Positions 18,701-26,614 of a stretch of 49,853 nucleotides of DNA are shown one piece after another. The notes beneath the pieces are model-generated. The model was given only the letters and a program-made list of their open reading frames with translations. It did not search any database and was not told where the DNA came from. The position numbers were made by a program, and so were the translations under genes. The stretch is from Minwuia sp. (lineage in GTDB: Bacteria; Pseudomonadota; Alphaproteobacteria; Minwuiales; Minwuiaceae). Numbering within the stretch: position 1 is the stretch's first letter; every line of letters starts with the position of its first letter. The stretch is taken from NCBI GenBank assembly GCA_029213165.1, contig JARGNO010000027.1, positions 1,711 to 51,563 on the forward strand. Reading direction: 5' to 3'.

Positions 18701-19015
18701 GGCATTGATGTTCCGGCGTGGCTGCAGGTCACCAGTGATGACGCGGCCGAGGCCGCGCTGCGTGGCGGGCAGACCGTATTCTCCGGGTTCCAGGCGAACC
18801 TGGCCATCAGGGAAGGCATCATCTCGCCCGCCGAACCGGTCAGCATCGGTGCGGGCGCGGCCCGCAGCATCTGGCGCGGCAACGCCGATGTTGCGGACTG
18901 GACACTGGATCTGGAGGCCCTGTTGCAGTCTCCCGGCGAGAGTGCCCGGAGCACCCTGCTTTCCTTCACAGGCCCCCTGAATCAACCACGGCTGCGGATT
19001 GCGCCGCAGCCGTGA
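15722..19015 (+). CDS. AsmA-family envelope protein
   Basis: A 1,097-residue protein with an N-terminal membrane helix (about 3-25, LIAAFVGLAVLVVAGLFAAP) followed by the AsmA start pattern FLIDAESHRDTIARQARALL and the G-x-x-x-L-DGPIGFRLLPTPRL segment. The rest is repeated beta-rich sequence typical of the AsmA/TamB-like bridge proteins that span the periplasm and are thought to move lipids between membranes. A C-terminal AsmA_2-like section contains GDLDLSLRARG and PLNQPRLRI. A glycine-rich insert lies at about 138-147. It is monocistronic and convergent with the class II aldolase gene. The start has a duplicated segment, described separately. Confidence 0.88.
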   Translation: MRVLIAAFVGLAVLVVAGLFAAPFLIDAESHRDTIARQARALLGQPVTLDGPIGFRLLPTPRLRAEAVAVQSAEQDLPPVLLARAVDIRLSIASLLLGDVVANRVTLISPQLNLVTLANGRRNHAGIGHLAGMLGQPGGGGGAGGGGFGDADADAPIRHLDFVGGLISMRNARNGLDLTLAEMTGTLDAARDGRPPTLRMTGRMTGLPLAVEINATAPEAGTRLSVVLNDETGGTATFRGKASPDGPGRMRGSLTAESPDLLASLRLLGIDLTDDRIPDPVPGTVNGDMTVADDALVLEKMIFDFAGIEGRGRVTASLPGGQGGSDAPVLDVSIGFEQLNGDDLLRRAAPLLSGDGGPGPALPTGVTAALRLDVGVVALGGSQLRQFAFDAGLSRGELAIGRLSALLPGGSDLAFTGKLRTPTGHPRLDGTLEAATDNLRALLDWTGLPVTDQAADRLRNASITATISATDDVIQAYGLDMRLDRSRVSGGFAVAVRERPSFSLDLRIDQLNADAYLQALGLTGHLRRITGNNGPPDVGFLGDLDTNSRLAVDQLWLNGRTYSDLTLDASLIGGQLSLNGLQLYLPGGARLTLDGSLDNPEDPRFALSGTGSGDDLRAVLLAFGLPLDSVAARFGSFDAGFGLEGSFEAVQLTSRIELAAARLVVEGRAGNWLTDPRFDLTIAVDRARLLSGLDLLFPRLRWPGHLDDTMVANLRLDGTAADYRLLGHVDALSGRMELDGNISGPAEQRRFRGGVALRHQNLSALAVALLPDLSPMVASTGPVELLGTLLIEPGALEISGMELTSAPLSLTGGLRWDNRARRLTGALTAGNVALDPLLPAADSGAALAALQSDTAQRWSRAPLDLLWMTRMQGALDLRLERLEVRGLTLHDLAGSASLEAGSLSISGLGARMADGEVKGSLRLTGGARPELDLDLAWRDSDIGALTTLATATGVITGRGDLDLSLRARGVAPFDMARAAEGEMRLAMPSAAVQGIDVPAWLQVTSDDAAEAALRGGQTVFSGFQANLAIREGIISPAEPVSIGAGAARSIWRGNADVADWTLDLEALLQSPGESARSTLLSFTGPLNQPRLRIAPQP
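18987..19014 (+). terminator. Hairpin overlapping the 3' end of the AsmA-like gene
   Basis: An 11-bp perfect stem (CACGGCTGCGG with CCGCAGCCGTG) with loop ATTGCG covers the last codons of the gene and touches its TGA. A mixed tail ATGGTTCTGCTT follows. It may act as a terminator between two convergent genes. Confidence 0.5.
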
Positions 19016-19079
19016 TGGTTCTGCTTGCAGTCCAAGTCGTTCACTGACCCGGGTCAGCAGACGATCCCGCCTGACGACG

Positions 19080-19844
19080 TCAGTCGCGGAAGCTCGGGTC
19101 GATACGGTCGAGCTTGCGCAGCAGGCCCGGCCAGTCGCGATGACCGATGGGCGCGAACTTCTCGAACTGCTGCGCGGTATGCTCGCAGACTTCCTCGCTC
19201 GGCAGTTCCAGTTCGACACCGCCCGACAGGGCATCAAGCTGTGACTGGCAGGATTTCTCCAGATAGGCCAGCACGTTGAACGCTTCCGGCACCGTCTCGC
19301 CGACCGACAGCAGGCCGTGGTTACGCAGGATCATGGCCTTGTTGGTGCCCAGGTGACCGATCAGCCGATCACGCTCCGAATGATCCAGCGCCACGCCCTC
19401 ATAGGGGTGGTACGACAGTCGCTTGTAGAACCGCAGTGCGGTCTGGTTCAGCGGCAGCAACCCGTCCTTCTGCGCCGAGACAGCCATGCCGGCGCGGGTA
19501 TGGGTATGGGCCACGGAGAACACGTCCGGGCGGCCTGACAGGACAGCTGAATGGATCGTGAAGCCGGCCTGGTTGACCGGATAGTCACCCTGCATCAGCA
19601 CATTGCCGTCATAGTCCAGCTTGATCAGGCTGGAGGCCGTGATCTCGTCGAAGAACAGGCCATGCGGGTTCAGCAGGAAGGCATCCTCACCCGGCACACG
19701 GGCGGACAGATGCGTGGCGGTCAGGTCATCCCAGCCATACAGGGCGACCAGCCGATAGAATGCGGCCAGGTCAACGCGGACCGCCCATTCCTCTTCTGAG
19801 ACCTTCTTGCGGACTGATTTCACGATTGGTGCGGTATCCGGCAT
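19080..19844 (-). CDS. Class II aldolase/adducin-family protein
   Basis: A 254-residue protein of the zinc-dependent class II aldolase fold. Visible features are TATHLSARVPGEDAFLLNPHG near the N-terminus, the metal-ligand HTH in SVAHTHTRAGMA, and the third His in ILRNHGLL. Substrate is not predictable; relatives include fuculose-phosphate aldolase and many uncharacterised dehydratase-like or decarboxylase-like members. ATG 19844 sits 5 nt after GGAGG; a tandem ATG precedes it by one codon. It is divergent from the quinone-oxidoreductase-like gene at 20054. Confidence 0.87.
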   Translation of the reverse strand: MPDTAPIVKSVRKKVSEEEWAVRVDLAAFYRLVALYGWDDLTATHLSARVPGEDAFLLNPHGLFFDEITASSLIKLDYDGNVLMQGDYPVNQAGFTIHSAVLSGRPDVFSVAHTHTRAGMAVSAQKDGLLPLNQTALRFYKRLSYHPYEGVALDHSERDRLIGHLGTNKAMILRNHGLLSVGETVPEAFNVLAYLEKSCQSQLDALSGGVELELPSEEVCEHTAQQFEKFAPIGHRDWPGLLRKLDRIDPSFRD

Positions 19845-20053
19845 CATTTCCTCCCGGGTTCGCTGGGTTTTCTGGCGATCCGCCGACCATCCCCGACGGC
19901 CGGTTGCCCCATCTGCAAGGGGGCTGTTGCCCGCAAACTGACGCAAGGAAAGCCCCCAGACAAGTACCTATGCTGCACGATGACCATCCACCTGTCGCAA
20001 TCCTCGCCCGTGCGGTTATTGTTTCCGGAATCATTTCGGGGAGGGTTTTCATC

Positions 20054-21037
20054 ATGAAGGTCATGCAGTTCTCACGCTTTGGCGTGCCGCATGAGGTTGT
20101 CGAGCTTGTGGAGGCCGATGCGCCGGGGGCACCGGGACCAGGCCAGGTCAATGTCCAGGTGCTGGCCAGCCCGATCAATCCGGCGGATCTGCTGAACATG
20201 GAAGGCCGCTATGGTGCGGAACTGCCGCCCTTGCCCATGACACAGGGGGCCGAGGGTGTCGGGCGCGTCACCGCCGTCGGCGAAGGCGTCGACAACGTGA
20301 AGGTCGGCGATCTGGTGACACCACCGGCGCGCGGGCTCTGGCGCGAACAGGTGCAGGGACCGGCCCGCGGGCTGGTCGCCCTGCCGGCGGAGGCTGACCT
20401 GCTGCAACTCGCCATGCTGCGCGCCAATCCGGCCACTGCCTGGCTGATGCTGACGAAATACGTGACGCTGGAAGCGGGTGACCACGTGATCCAGAACGCG
20501 GCGAATTCCGCCGTGGGCCGCCATCTGATCCGGCTGGCGCAGGCGTCCGGCTGGAAATCGGTCAATGTCGTGCGCCGCCCCGAGCTGGTGGCGGAGCTGA
20601 CCGACCTTGGCGCCGATGTGGTACTGGTCGATGGCCCCGACCTGGCCGAGCGCGTGTCAGAAGCAACCGGCGGCAACCTGCCGAAACTGGCCATCGATGC
20701 CATTGGCGGCAGTGCGGTGCAGCGGCTGGCCCAAGCCACCGCCGACAAGGGCACGGTGGTCAATTACGGGCTGCTGTCGGGTGAGCCGCTGATGATCGAC
20801 GCGCGGGAAACCGTGTTCCGCGACATCACCGTGCGCGGTTTCTGGCTGGCACCCTGGTTCGCGGAGGCAACACCGCAGGAGATCGGCGAAACCTACCGCT
20901 TCCTGTCGGAGAAGGTCGCAAGCGGCGACCTGTTCGTACCGGTAGAGGCGACCTATGACCTCAGCAATGTCGCAGACGCCCTGCGCCACGCCGCGAAGGA
21001 AGGCCGCAACGGCAAGATCGTCATCACGATGGGGTAG
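20054..21037 (+). CDS. Zinc-free MDR oxidoreductase (quinone or enoyl reductase type)
   Basis: A 327-residue medium-chain dehydrogenase/reductase. The GroES-like N-domain has PINPADLLNMEGRYG and TQGAEGVGRVTAVGEGV; catalytic-zinc ligands are absent. The NADPH fold has NAANSAVGRHLIRLAQ, in place of the usual G-x-G-x-x-G. The arrangement is closest to 2-enoyl thioester reductase/MECR-like and quinone oxidoreductase members. Start ATG 20054 follows GGGAGGG. A gap with a strong 32-bp inverted repeat follows the gene. Confidence 0.87.
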   Translation: MKVMQFSRFGVPHEVVELVEADAPGAPGPGQVNVQVLASPINPADLLNMEGRYGAELPPLPMTQGAEGVGRVTAVGEGVDNVKVGDLVTPPARGLWREQVQGPARGLVALPAEADLLQLAMLRANPATAWLMLTKYVTLEAGDHVIQNAANSAVGRHLIRLAQASGWKSVNVVRRPELVAELTDLGADVVLVDGPDLAERVSEATGGNLPKLAIDAIGGSAVQRLAQATADKGTVVNYGLLSGEPLMIDARETVFRDITVRGFWLAPWFAEATPQEIGETYRFLSEKVASGDLFVPVEATYDLSNVADALRHAAKEGRNGKIVITMG

Positions 21038-21080
21038 GGTGAACCTGCGCTGGGCAGACATTGTCTGAGTCGTTTGCCGA

Positions 21081-21162
21081 CCCCGGCCTGCCCTCTCCCC
21101 CTCCCGACCACCCATCAGGATACTCGCGTCGGTGGTCGGGAGGGGGAGAGGGCAGGCCGGGG
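21081..21162. repeat. 32-bp perfect inverted repeat with 18-nt loop
   Basis: The arms 21081-21112 and 21131-21162 are exact reverse complements. The left arm begins CCCCGGCCTG and ends CCCGACCACC. It has no poly-T tail and is more regular than a terminator needs to be. The core is a pyrimidine-only run on one strand. It looks like a REP-type palindromic element in the gap between the oxidoreductase and the amidotransferase genes, and could also cut transcription between them. Confidence 0.95.
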
Positions 21163-21229
21163 ACCACCATTGAATTGCAACAGCACCGAAGCATCTTGCG
21201 CTTGATTGCTGCACGCGCGAACATTGCGG

Positions 21230-22003
21230 ATGCCTGATCCGGATCTGCCGCCCGCATCGTCGCCTGACACGGTCCTGCTGGTCGTGCACCAGCGCCATTC
21301 CGACCCCGGTCGGGTTGGCCTGCGCCTGCGCACCATGGGCTATCGCGTCGATATCTGCCGTCACGCCTGTGGCGAGCCACTGCCGACCGATTTCGACCGT
21401 TACGCCGGTGTGACCGTCTTCGGCGGACCGATGAGCGCCAATGACGTGCATGAGGACTATATCCGCAACGAGATCGCCTGGATCCCGGATGTGGTGGAGA
21501 GCGGCACGCCGTTTCTCGGCATCTGCCTTGGCGCGCAATTGCTGGCCCGCGCGGCGGGCGGCACGGTCGCCGAGCACCCTGAAGGGCGGGTGGAGATCGG
21601 ATATTATCCGGTGCGCGCGACCGAGCCGGGCAAGGCGTTCTTCCCGGACGAGATGCGGATATTCCAGTGGCATCGCGAGGGTTTCACGACACCTGAAAGC
21701 GGCACCCTGCTCGCCACCGGCGACTGCTTTCCGGAGCAGGCCTTCGCCATGAACGGCAACGCCCTGGCAATCCAGTTTCATCCGGAGGTGACGGAGCAGA
21801 TGAACCGGCGCTGGCTGATCGGCGGTGCCGCGCGGCTGGTGTGCCCGGGCGCGCAGCAGCCGGAGGAACACATCGTCGGCCGCCGCAACCATGATCCGCA
21901 TGTCGATGGCTGGGTCGACGGGTTCCTGCAACGCTGGCTGGCCTTGGACCAACGTGAACGGAACGGGATCGGGGCCCCGGCTGCGGCAGCCGCCGGGGGT
22001 TGA
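21230..22003 (+). CDS. Class I glutamine amidotransferase (GMP-synthase-like GATase)
   Basis: A 257-residue free-standing GATase domain. The nucleophile is in GICLGAQLLARAAGG (Cys), the oxyanion region is FGGPMSANDV, and the His-Glu pair is in IQFHPEVTEQM. It has no synthetase domain. Such proteins hydrolyse glutamine or gamma-glutamyl compounds; the acceptor is unknown. ATG 21230 gives the best start, although only a weak GCGG precedes it; longer TTG-started versions are possible. C-terminal tail is Ala-rich and ends at 22003. Confidence 0.88.
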   Translation: MPDPDLPPASSPDTVLLVVHQRHSDPGRVGLRLRTMGYRVDICRHACGEPLPTDFDRYAGVTVFGGPMSANDVHEDYIRNEIAWIPDVVESGTPFLGICLGAQLLARAAGGTVAEHPEGRVEIGYYPVRATEPGKAFFPDEMRIFQWHREGFTTPESGTLLATGDCFPEQAFAMNGNALAIQFHPEVTEQMNRRWLIGGAARLVCPGAQQPEEHIVGRRNHDPHVDGWVDGFLQRWLALDQRERNGIGAPAAAAAGG

Positions 22004-22063
22004 AACTTGACTCTGTTGACCGGAACAGACGCGAACGAAATCGGAAAATACGAATAATCAAGA

Positions 22064-22075
22064 CGAATCGATTCG
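22064..22075. promoter_or_regulatory. 12-bp perfect palindrome upstream of acyl-CoA dehydrogenase
   Basis: CGAATCGATTCG is a perfect palindrome 40 nt before the acyl-CoA dehydrogenase ATG, within a locally AT-richer stretch. It could be an operator for a fatty-acid or acyl-CoA regulator; no specific family is recognised. Confidence 0.3.
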
Positions 22076-22115
22076 CCACTCCGCGAATCATGCGGGTCGG
22101 GGAGGGCCTGAGCAG

Positions 22116-23267
22116 ATGATCTTTCGTGATCCTTCACAGATGACCGAGGAACTGGGGATGCTGCGCGATACCGTGCAGCGCTTCGTGGCGGAGGCCGTCA
22201 CACCACATGGTGACGCCTGGGAGGCGGAGGGCCGCAGCCCGAAGTCGGTGCTGAAACAGATGGGCGAGCTTGGCCTGCTGGGGGTGCGCTATCCGGAAAG
22301 CTACGGCGGCTCCGCCCTCGACACCCGGGCGACGGTGACCCTGCACGAGGAGCTGGGCCGCGCCACCTTCGGCGGCTTCAACGCCATGGTGGCGGTGCAT
22401 ACCGACATGGCCTCCCCGCATCTGGCGCGCTATGGCACCGATGCGCAGAAGGACCGGCTGATGCCCGGGATCGTGGCGGGTGACATCCTGACAGCGGTTG
22501 CGGTGACGGAGCCCGGCGCCGGATCGGACGTCGCAGGCATCACCACGAAGGCGGTGCGTGACGGCAATGGCTGGCGGCTGAACGGCACCAAGGTGTTCAT
22601 CACCAACGGGGCCACGGCTGAAGTGCTGTTCGTCGGTGCCAAGACCGACACCAACGTCAAGGGCAGCCGCGGCATCTCCATCTTCATCGTGCCACGCGAC
22701 ACGCCGGGCTTCAGCGTGGCCCGCACGCTGGACAAGACCGGCTGGCGGTCGTCCGACACGGCGGAGCTGGTGTTCGAGGATGCGTATCTGCCCGCTGACG
22801 CCCTGCTGGGGGAGGAGAACCGTGGTTTCTACGCCATCATGGACAACTTCCAGAACGAGCGGCTGACCCTGGGCGCCATGTCGGTCGGCATGGCGATGGC
22901 GGGGATCGAACTGACGCTCGACTGGGTCAAGCAGCGCCAGGCCTTCGGCAACACGCTGTGGGACATCGGTGCGATCCGCCAGCGCCTGTCCATGGCGGCG
23001 GCGGAAGTGGAGGCATCGCGCCAGTTGCTCTGGCACGCCGCCTGGCTTGATTCGCAGGGGCAGGACTGTGTCCGCGAGGTCTCCATGGTCAAGGCATTGA
23101 CCGGGGAGATGGTGAACAAGGTGCTCTACGACTGCACCCAGTTCTTCGGCGGCATGGGTTTCATGCGGGAGAACCCGGTGGAACGCCTCTATCGCGACGC
23201 CCGCGTCATGTCCATCGGCGGCGGCGCGACGGAGGTGATGCTGGAGGAAGTGGCCAAGCGGCTGTAG
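22116..23267 (+). CDS. Acyl-CoA dehydrogenase
   Basis: A 383-residue FAD enzyme that introduces a 2,3-double bond into acyl-CoA and passes electrons to ETF. Motifs: VAVTEPGAGSDVAGI (FAD/substrate binding), FITNGATAEV, QAFGNTLWDIGAIRQRLSMAA, the FGGMGFMRENPVERLYRDAR signature and the C-terminal IGGGATEVML with the usual catalytic Glu. Chain-length specificity cannot be read from the sequence. ATG 22116 follows GGAGGG. The next gene is convergent. Confidence 0.95.
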   Translation: MIFRDPSQMTEELGMLRDTVQRFVAEAVTPHGDAWEAEGRSPKSVLKQMGELGLLGVRYPESYGGSALDTRATVTLHEELGRATFGGFNAMVAVHTDMASPHLARYGTDAQKDRLMPGIVAGDILTAVAVTEPGAGSDVAGITTKAVRDGNGWRLNGTKVFITNGATAEVLFVGAKTDTNVKGSRGISIFIVPRDTPGFSVARTLDKTGWRSSDTAELVFEDAYLPADALLGEENRGFYAIMDNFQNERLTLGAMSVGMAMAGIELTLDWVKQRQAFGNTLWDIGAIRQRLSMAAAEVEASRQLLWHAAWLDSQGQDCVREVSMVKALTGEMVNKVLYDCTQFFGGMGFMRENPVERLYRDARVMSIGGGATEVMLEEVAKRL

Positions 23268-23315
23268 CGGACGCAGCCGCCGGAAACCTCCCCCAGCGCC
23301 CGCGACTCAGCCCCG

Positions 23316-23333
23316 TTCCATCAAATGATGGAA
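23316..23333. terminator. Candidate hairpin terminator between convergent genes
   Basis: TTCCATC and GATGGAA pair around AAAT in the 99-nt gap between the acyl-CoA dehydrogenase and PCuAC stops. No T-run follows. The position between convergent genes is the main support. Confidence 0.4.
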
Positions 23334-23366
23334 TCGCACCGGCCCGCAATCAAACAGTGGAACAGT

Positions 23367-23822
23367 CTAGTCCCGTTCCACCACGGTGAACTGAACCGGC
23401 ACCCGCCCAGCGTCGCGGAAGATCAGTACCAGATCGCGGGACTGGTTCAGTTTCAGTGCGGATTCCAGACCCATCAGCATGATGTGGTCACCACCGGGCT
23501 GCAGGTTCGCCTCGCCCTGAGCCGGAACCATGATCTGTTCCACCGGACGCATCTTCATGGTGCCGTTCTCGTGCTTGTGGGTATGCAGTTCGGCGCGCGC
23601 CGAGCCGTCGAATTCCACACCCAGCAACGCGTCATCCCTGGCCCCGCCATTGCGCAGGGTGACAAAGACGGCACCGGCCCGTGCCACGCCGATGGAGGCA
23701 TAGGCGTAGGGGTGAATGATGCTCAGGTCACCCTTCTGGTAGTCGTGTGCCGATGCGCCCTGCAGTCCCAGGCCAAGCATCAGTGCCAGCAGGGGGATGA
23801 TGCGTTTCATGCGTCTGTACAT
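23367..23822 (-). CDS. Periplasmic copper chaperone, PCu(A)C family
   Basis: A 151-residue secreted protein. A signal peptide of about 25 residues ends QGASA before HDYQKGDL. The Cu(I) site H-(M)-x10-M-x21-H-x-M is visible: ELHTHKHENGTMKMRPVEQI, then GGDHIMLMGL. PCu(A)C proteins hand copper to the CuA centre of cytochrome oxidase together with Sco1. ATG 23822 follows GGAG by 7 nt; a second ATG (MKRII) lies four codons in. Its start overlaps the previous small gene by 16 nt, so the two are coupled. Confidence 0.93.
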   Translation of the reverse strand: MYRRMKRIIPLLALMLGLGLQGASAHDYQKGDLSIIHPYAYASIGVARAGAVFVTLRNGGARDDALLGVEFDGSARAELHTHKHENGTMKMRPVEQIMVPAQGEANLQPGGDHIMLMGLESALKLNQSRDLVLIFRDAGRVPVQFTVVERD

Positions 23823-24016
23823 TGTGTTTCTCCTTCTTCCTCAAGAATTCCGACAAGCCCGGTGAGCCTGTCCGGTCGAGAGAGATGTGCCGCATCATGA
23901 GCCGCAGGCGGCGTGGCCATCATCTTCCCGTGTGCTTCCGTGGGACTGGAGAGCGCCAGCACGGCCACCCCCAGGGCGGCGAGCATGTGGCTCGCCGCGA
24001 ATACTGCTGTTCGCAT
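23807..24016 (-). CDS. Small secreted His/Met-containing peptide in copper cluster
   Basis: A 69-residue protein with a clear signal peptide (MRTAVFAASHMLAALGVAVL, cleavage likely after SSPTEA). The mature part of about 40 residues starts HGKMMATPPAAHDAAH, rich in His and Met, and ends with EEEGETQCTDA. I do not recognise a family. ATG 24016 has GAGG 6 nt upstream. The stop lies within the start of the PCu(A)C gene. Position and His/Met content suggest a periplasmic copper role, as inference only. Confidence 0.7.
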   Translation of the reverse strand: MRTAVFAASHMLAALGVAVLALSSPTEAHGKMMATPPAAHDAAHLSRPDRLTGLVGILEEEGETQCTDA

Positions 24017-24117
24017 GAATTTCCTCGCATCCAGCGCGATCACGGACTGCCTTTCCGGCCCCGGCAGGGTCGGCGAACGTCGGACGTGCCGCTGCTGACA
24101 GTTTCCGAATGTCGAAA

Positions 24118-24522
24118 TCAGGTGATGTCGATGCCGGAAACCGGCGGCGCGCGGGGGCGCGACCGGGCAAGGATGAAGGAAGGTCGGACCGGTTCGGCGG
24201 CAAGCCGTTCCGCCAGAACAAGTTCCGCGACCGTTGCCGGATGCAGCGTCTGGATCGAAGGCGCCACCGCACTACCACCGCACATCTGGCTGCATTCCGG
24301 GCACGTCTCACTGGATGGTGCCCGGGTCGTTCCATCGGCCAGCACTGTCTGCTGCAGCCCTTGCGGCGTACAGATCAGGATACCGAGATCTGCGGTCGGA
24401 GACCCGGTCGCCTGATGGGTCGTCTGCACGGCGCAGGCCACCCAGAACCAGGCATGAAACGCCAGCGCCAGCACTGCAAAGGCGCAGACAACAGGCTGGA
24501 TCACGTACATTCGGGCGTGCAT
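24118..24522 (-). CDS. DUF2946-like protein
   Basis: A 134-residue protein with one N-terminal membrane helix or signal (VVCAFAVLALAFHAWFWVAC). It then has an ICTPQG motif and a CPECSQMCGG cysteine cluster, and a C-terminus RSRPRAPPVSG. This layout fits the DUF2946 family often found next to copper uptake genes. Metal binding by the CxxCxxxC group is plausible. It is the first of three genes with the small secreted peptide and PCu(A)C. A start at the second Met (24510) is possible. Confidence 0.65.
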   Translation of the reverse strand: MHARMYVIQPVVCAFAVLALAFHAWFWVACAVQTTHQATGSPTADLGILICTPQGLQQTVLADGTTRAPSSETCPECSQMCGGSAVAPSIQTLHPATVAELVLAERLAAEPVRPSFILARSRPRAPPVSGIDIT

Positions 24523-24637
24523 CAGATGGCGTCCGGTTCCGATGGCGGATGCGGCACAATAGACCAGGCCGCCCCCGGCACGGGATGCGGCGGAATGGCA
24601 TCGGCGATCAGCAGCCCGGCGGATCAGGCCCGGCGGA

Positions 24638-25075
24638 TCACGATTTCCGCATGCGCCGCAAAACGGCGGAACAGGTCAGGATGACACGCTCATCGGTGTA
24701 GATCTCGCCGCGCATGAAGACCATCTGGCCGGTGCGACGCACCACCTCGGCCCGCGCCTTGATGATCTCGCCACGGTTGCCGCTGGCCATGAATTCCGCA
24801 TTGAAGGACACGGTGAAGACACCGTTGTCGTCCGTGCCCTCGGTGCCTGTGGCGCACATCATCAGATCGGCGAAGGTCATCAGCAGCCCGCCGTGGACGA
24901 TGCCGCCGGAGTTGCAATGCTTCTCCTCCGCCTCGAAGGCAAAGCGCAGCCGCCCGTCCCGCTTCCGCCAGAAGAACGGACCGGTATTGGTTTCGTGCGG
25001 ATCCTTCGGATCGAAGACCTTGTAGCGATCGCCGGGATTGCGCTTCGCGGCGAAGTAATCGGTGTCCCTGTCCAC
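24638..25075 (-). CDS. PaaI-type hotdog thioesterase
   Basis: A single-hotdog acyl-CoA thioesterase-like protein of 145 residues. The catalytic-region motif is NSGGIVHGGLLMTFADLMM, followed by VSFNAEFMASGNRGE and a typical final strand pair. GTG 25075 is preferred because GGGAG lies 6 nt upstream; a TTG at 25096 overlapping the amidase end has no ribosome site. It follows the amidase gene by 13 nt on the same strand, suggesting co-transcription. Substrate unknown. Confidence 0.85.
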   Translation of the reverse strand: MDRDTDYFAAKRNPGDRYKVFDPKDPHETNTGPFFWRKRDGRLRFAFEAEEKHCNSGGIVHGGLLMTFADLMMCATGTEGTDDNGVFTVSFNAEFMASGNRGEIIKARAEVVRRTGQMVFMRGEIYTDERVILTCSAVLRRMRKS

Positions 25076-25088
25076 GGCGCTCTCCCGG

Positions 25089-26543
25089 TCAGTCAAAGCC
25101 GGCCGGAGCCTGAAAGCCCCCGGTCAGGCTTTCGATCACCCGCGCCACGGCCAGGGTGCGGCGATCCCCCATCTCCGGCCCGACGACCTGGATCCCGACC
25201 GGCAGCCGGTCCTCCGTCATGCCGCCGGGCACGACCGTACCGGGCAGATAGCTGACGCCGGTCATGCCAGCCCAGAACAACTGGTCGAAATAGGGCACGG
25301 TCCTGCCGTTCACCGTCAGGGTGCGCGCGTTCATGTCTTCCGATTCGTCGTGCGGGAAGGATGGCACGGAGGCCACGGGGCAGAGCAGCACGTCAAACCT
25401 CTCGAAGAAGTCCGCCCAGGCATACCGCATCCGGGTGCGCGCCTCATTGGCGGTGGCCCAGTCACGATGGCGGATCGTCTGCGCCCGCAGCACTTTGGCC
25501 CCATCGGACATGTCATCGGGCGAAAGACCCTCCAGCCGCCGGATGCCCTGTTCGAACTGCGCCTGCGGCTGCCGTGCCGCCATCGCGGAGAACAGCAGGG
25601 TCCGATAGGTGTCCATGCAGTGCTGCGGTGTGAAGTCGGGCCGGGCCTGGTCATCGACGATGGCCCCCGCCTCCGCCAGTGCCTCGGCTGCATGACGCAG
25701 CACCTTCTGCACGCGGTCGTCGACCGCGGCGATGGGGTCATCGCACCAGAGTGCGACCCGGAGGCCCTCCGCCCCCTCCATGTCGGATGGCGGCAGGTCC
25801 AGTTTCCAGCCGGGTTCATGCAACCGGTCCGAACCAGCAGTCAGTTCCAGCGCCAGTTCCAGATCATCGATGCTGCGGGCCAGCGGGCCGACGACGGAAA
25901 TGTCGGTCGGGGTCAGCGCGCCGGTCAGCGCATGGCCGCGCATCGGCACGATGCCCCAGGTCGGCTTGTGGCCGCAGACACCGGAATAATGCGCCGGATT
26001 GCGGATGGAACCACCGATGTCGGAGCCATACTCCAGCGCCGTGAAGCCTGCGGCCAGCGCGGCAGCGCCACCCCCTGACGACCCCCCCGGCGTATGGCCC
26101 TGCCGGTGCGGATTGTGCGTGGTGCCATAGACGGCGTTGTAGCTCTGGAAGTCGGCCAGCATCAGCGGCACGTTGGTCTTGCCGAAGATCACCGCCCCGG
26201 CATCCTTCAGCCGTTGCGGCACGACGCCGTCGCGGGCGGCGATATTGTCCTTCATCTCCGGCACGCCCCAGGTGGTCGGCAGCCCGGCGAGATCGAAGCT
26301 TTCCTTCACCGTCATCGGCACGCCATGCAGCGGACCATGGGACACGCCGCGCCGGGTTGCGGCATCGGCCTCATCCGCCGCCGCCCGCGCACGATCGAAA
26401 TCGCGCACGACAACGGCGTTGACCTGATCGTCGTGACGCTCCACCCGTTCGATCAGGTGGTCCAGCAGCTCGCGGGAGCCAAGGCGCCGCGCGCGGATCA
26501 GACCGGCAAGCTCTGTTGCCGATTTCCAGGCAATCTCGGACAT
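25089..26543 (-). CDS. Amidase (amidase-signature family)
   Basis: A 484-residue amidase. The Ser-cisSer-Lys triad is visible: Lys in PMTVKESFDLAG, cis-Ser in TPGGSSGGGAAALAAG, and the nucleophile Ser in GSDIGGSIRNPA. The family splits many amides and includes GatA; no GatB or GatC is nearby and the loops differ, so it is a general amidase. ATG 26543 follows GGGGAG. It lies between a TauD-type dioxygenase gene and a thioesterase gene on the same strand. Confidence 0.93.
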   Translation of the reverse strand: MSEIAWKSATELAGLIRARRLGSRELLDHLIERVERHDDQVNAVVVRDFDRARAAADEADAATRRGVSHGPLHGVPMTVKESFDLAGLPTTWGVPEMKDNIAARDGVVPQRLKDAGAVIFGKTNVPLMLADFQSYNAVYGTTHNPHRQGHTPGGSSGGGAAALAAGFTALEYGSDIGGSIRNPAHYSGVCGHKPTWGIVPMRGHALTGALTPTDISVVGPLARSIDDLELALELTAGSDRLHEPGWKLDLPPSDMEGAEGLRVALWCDDPIAAVDDRVQKVLRHAAEALAEAGAIVDDQARPDFTPQHCMDTYRTLLFSAMAARQPQAQFEQGIRRLEGLSPDDMSDGAKVLRAQTIRHRDWATANEARTRMRYAWADFFERFDVLLCPVASVPSFPHDESEDMNARTLTVNGRTVPYFDQLFWAGMTGVSYLPGTVVPGGMTEDRLPVGIQVVGPEMGDRRTLAVARVIESLTGGFQAPAGFD

Positions 26544-26614
26544 GGAACTTATCTCCCCCCAACAGACATTACCGCAGGAGGATAGCGCCAAATCGCCCGG
26601 CGGCAATGTCGCGA

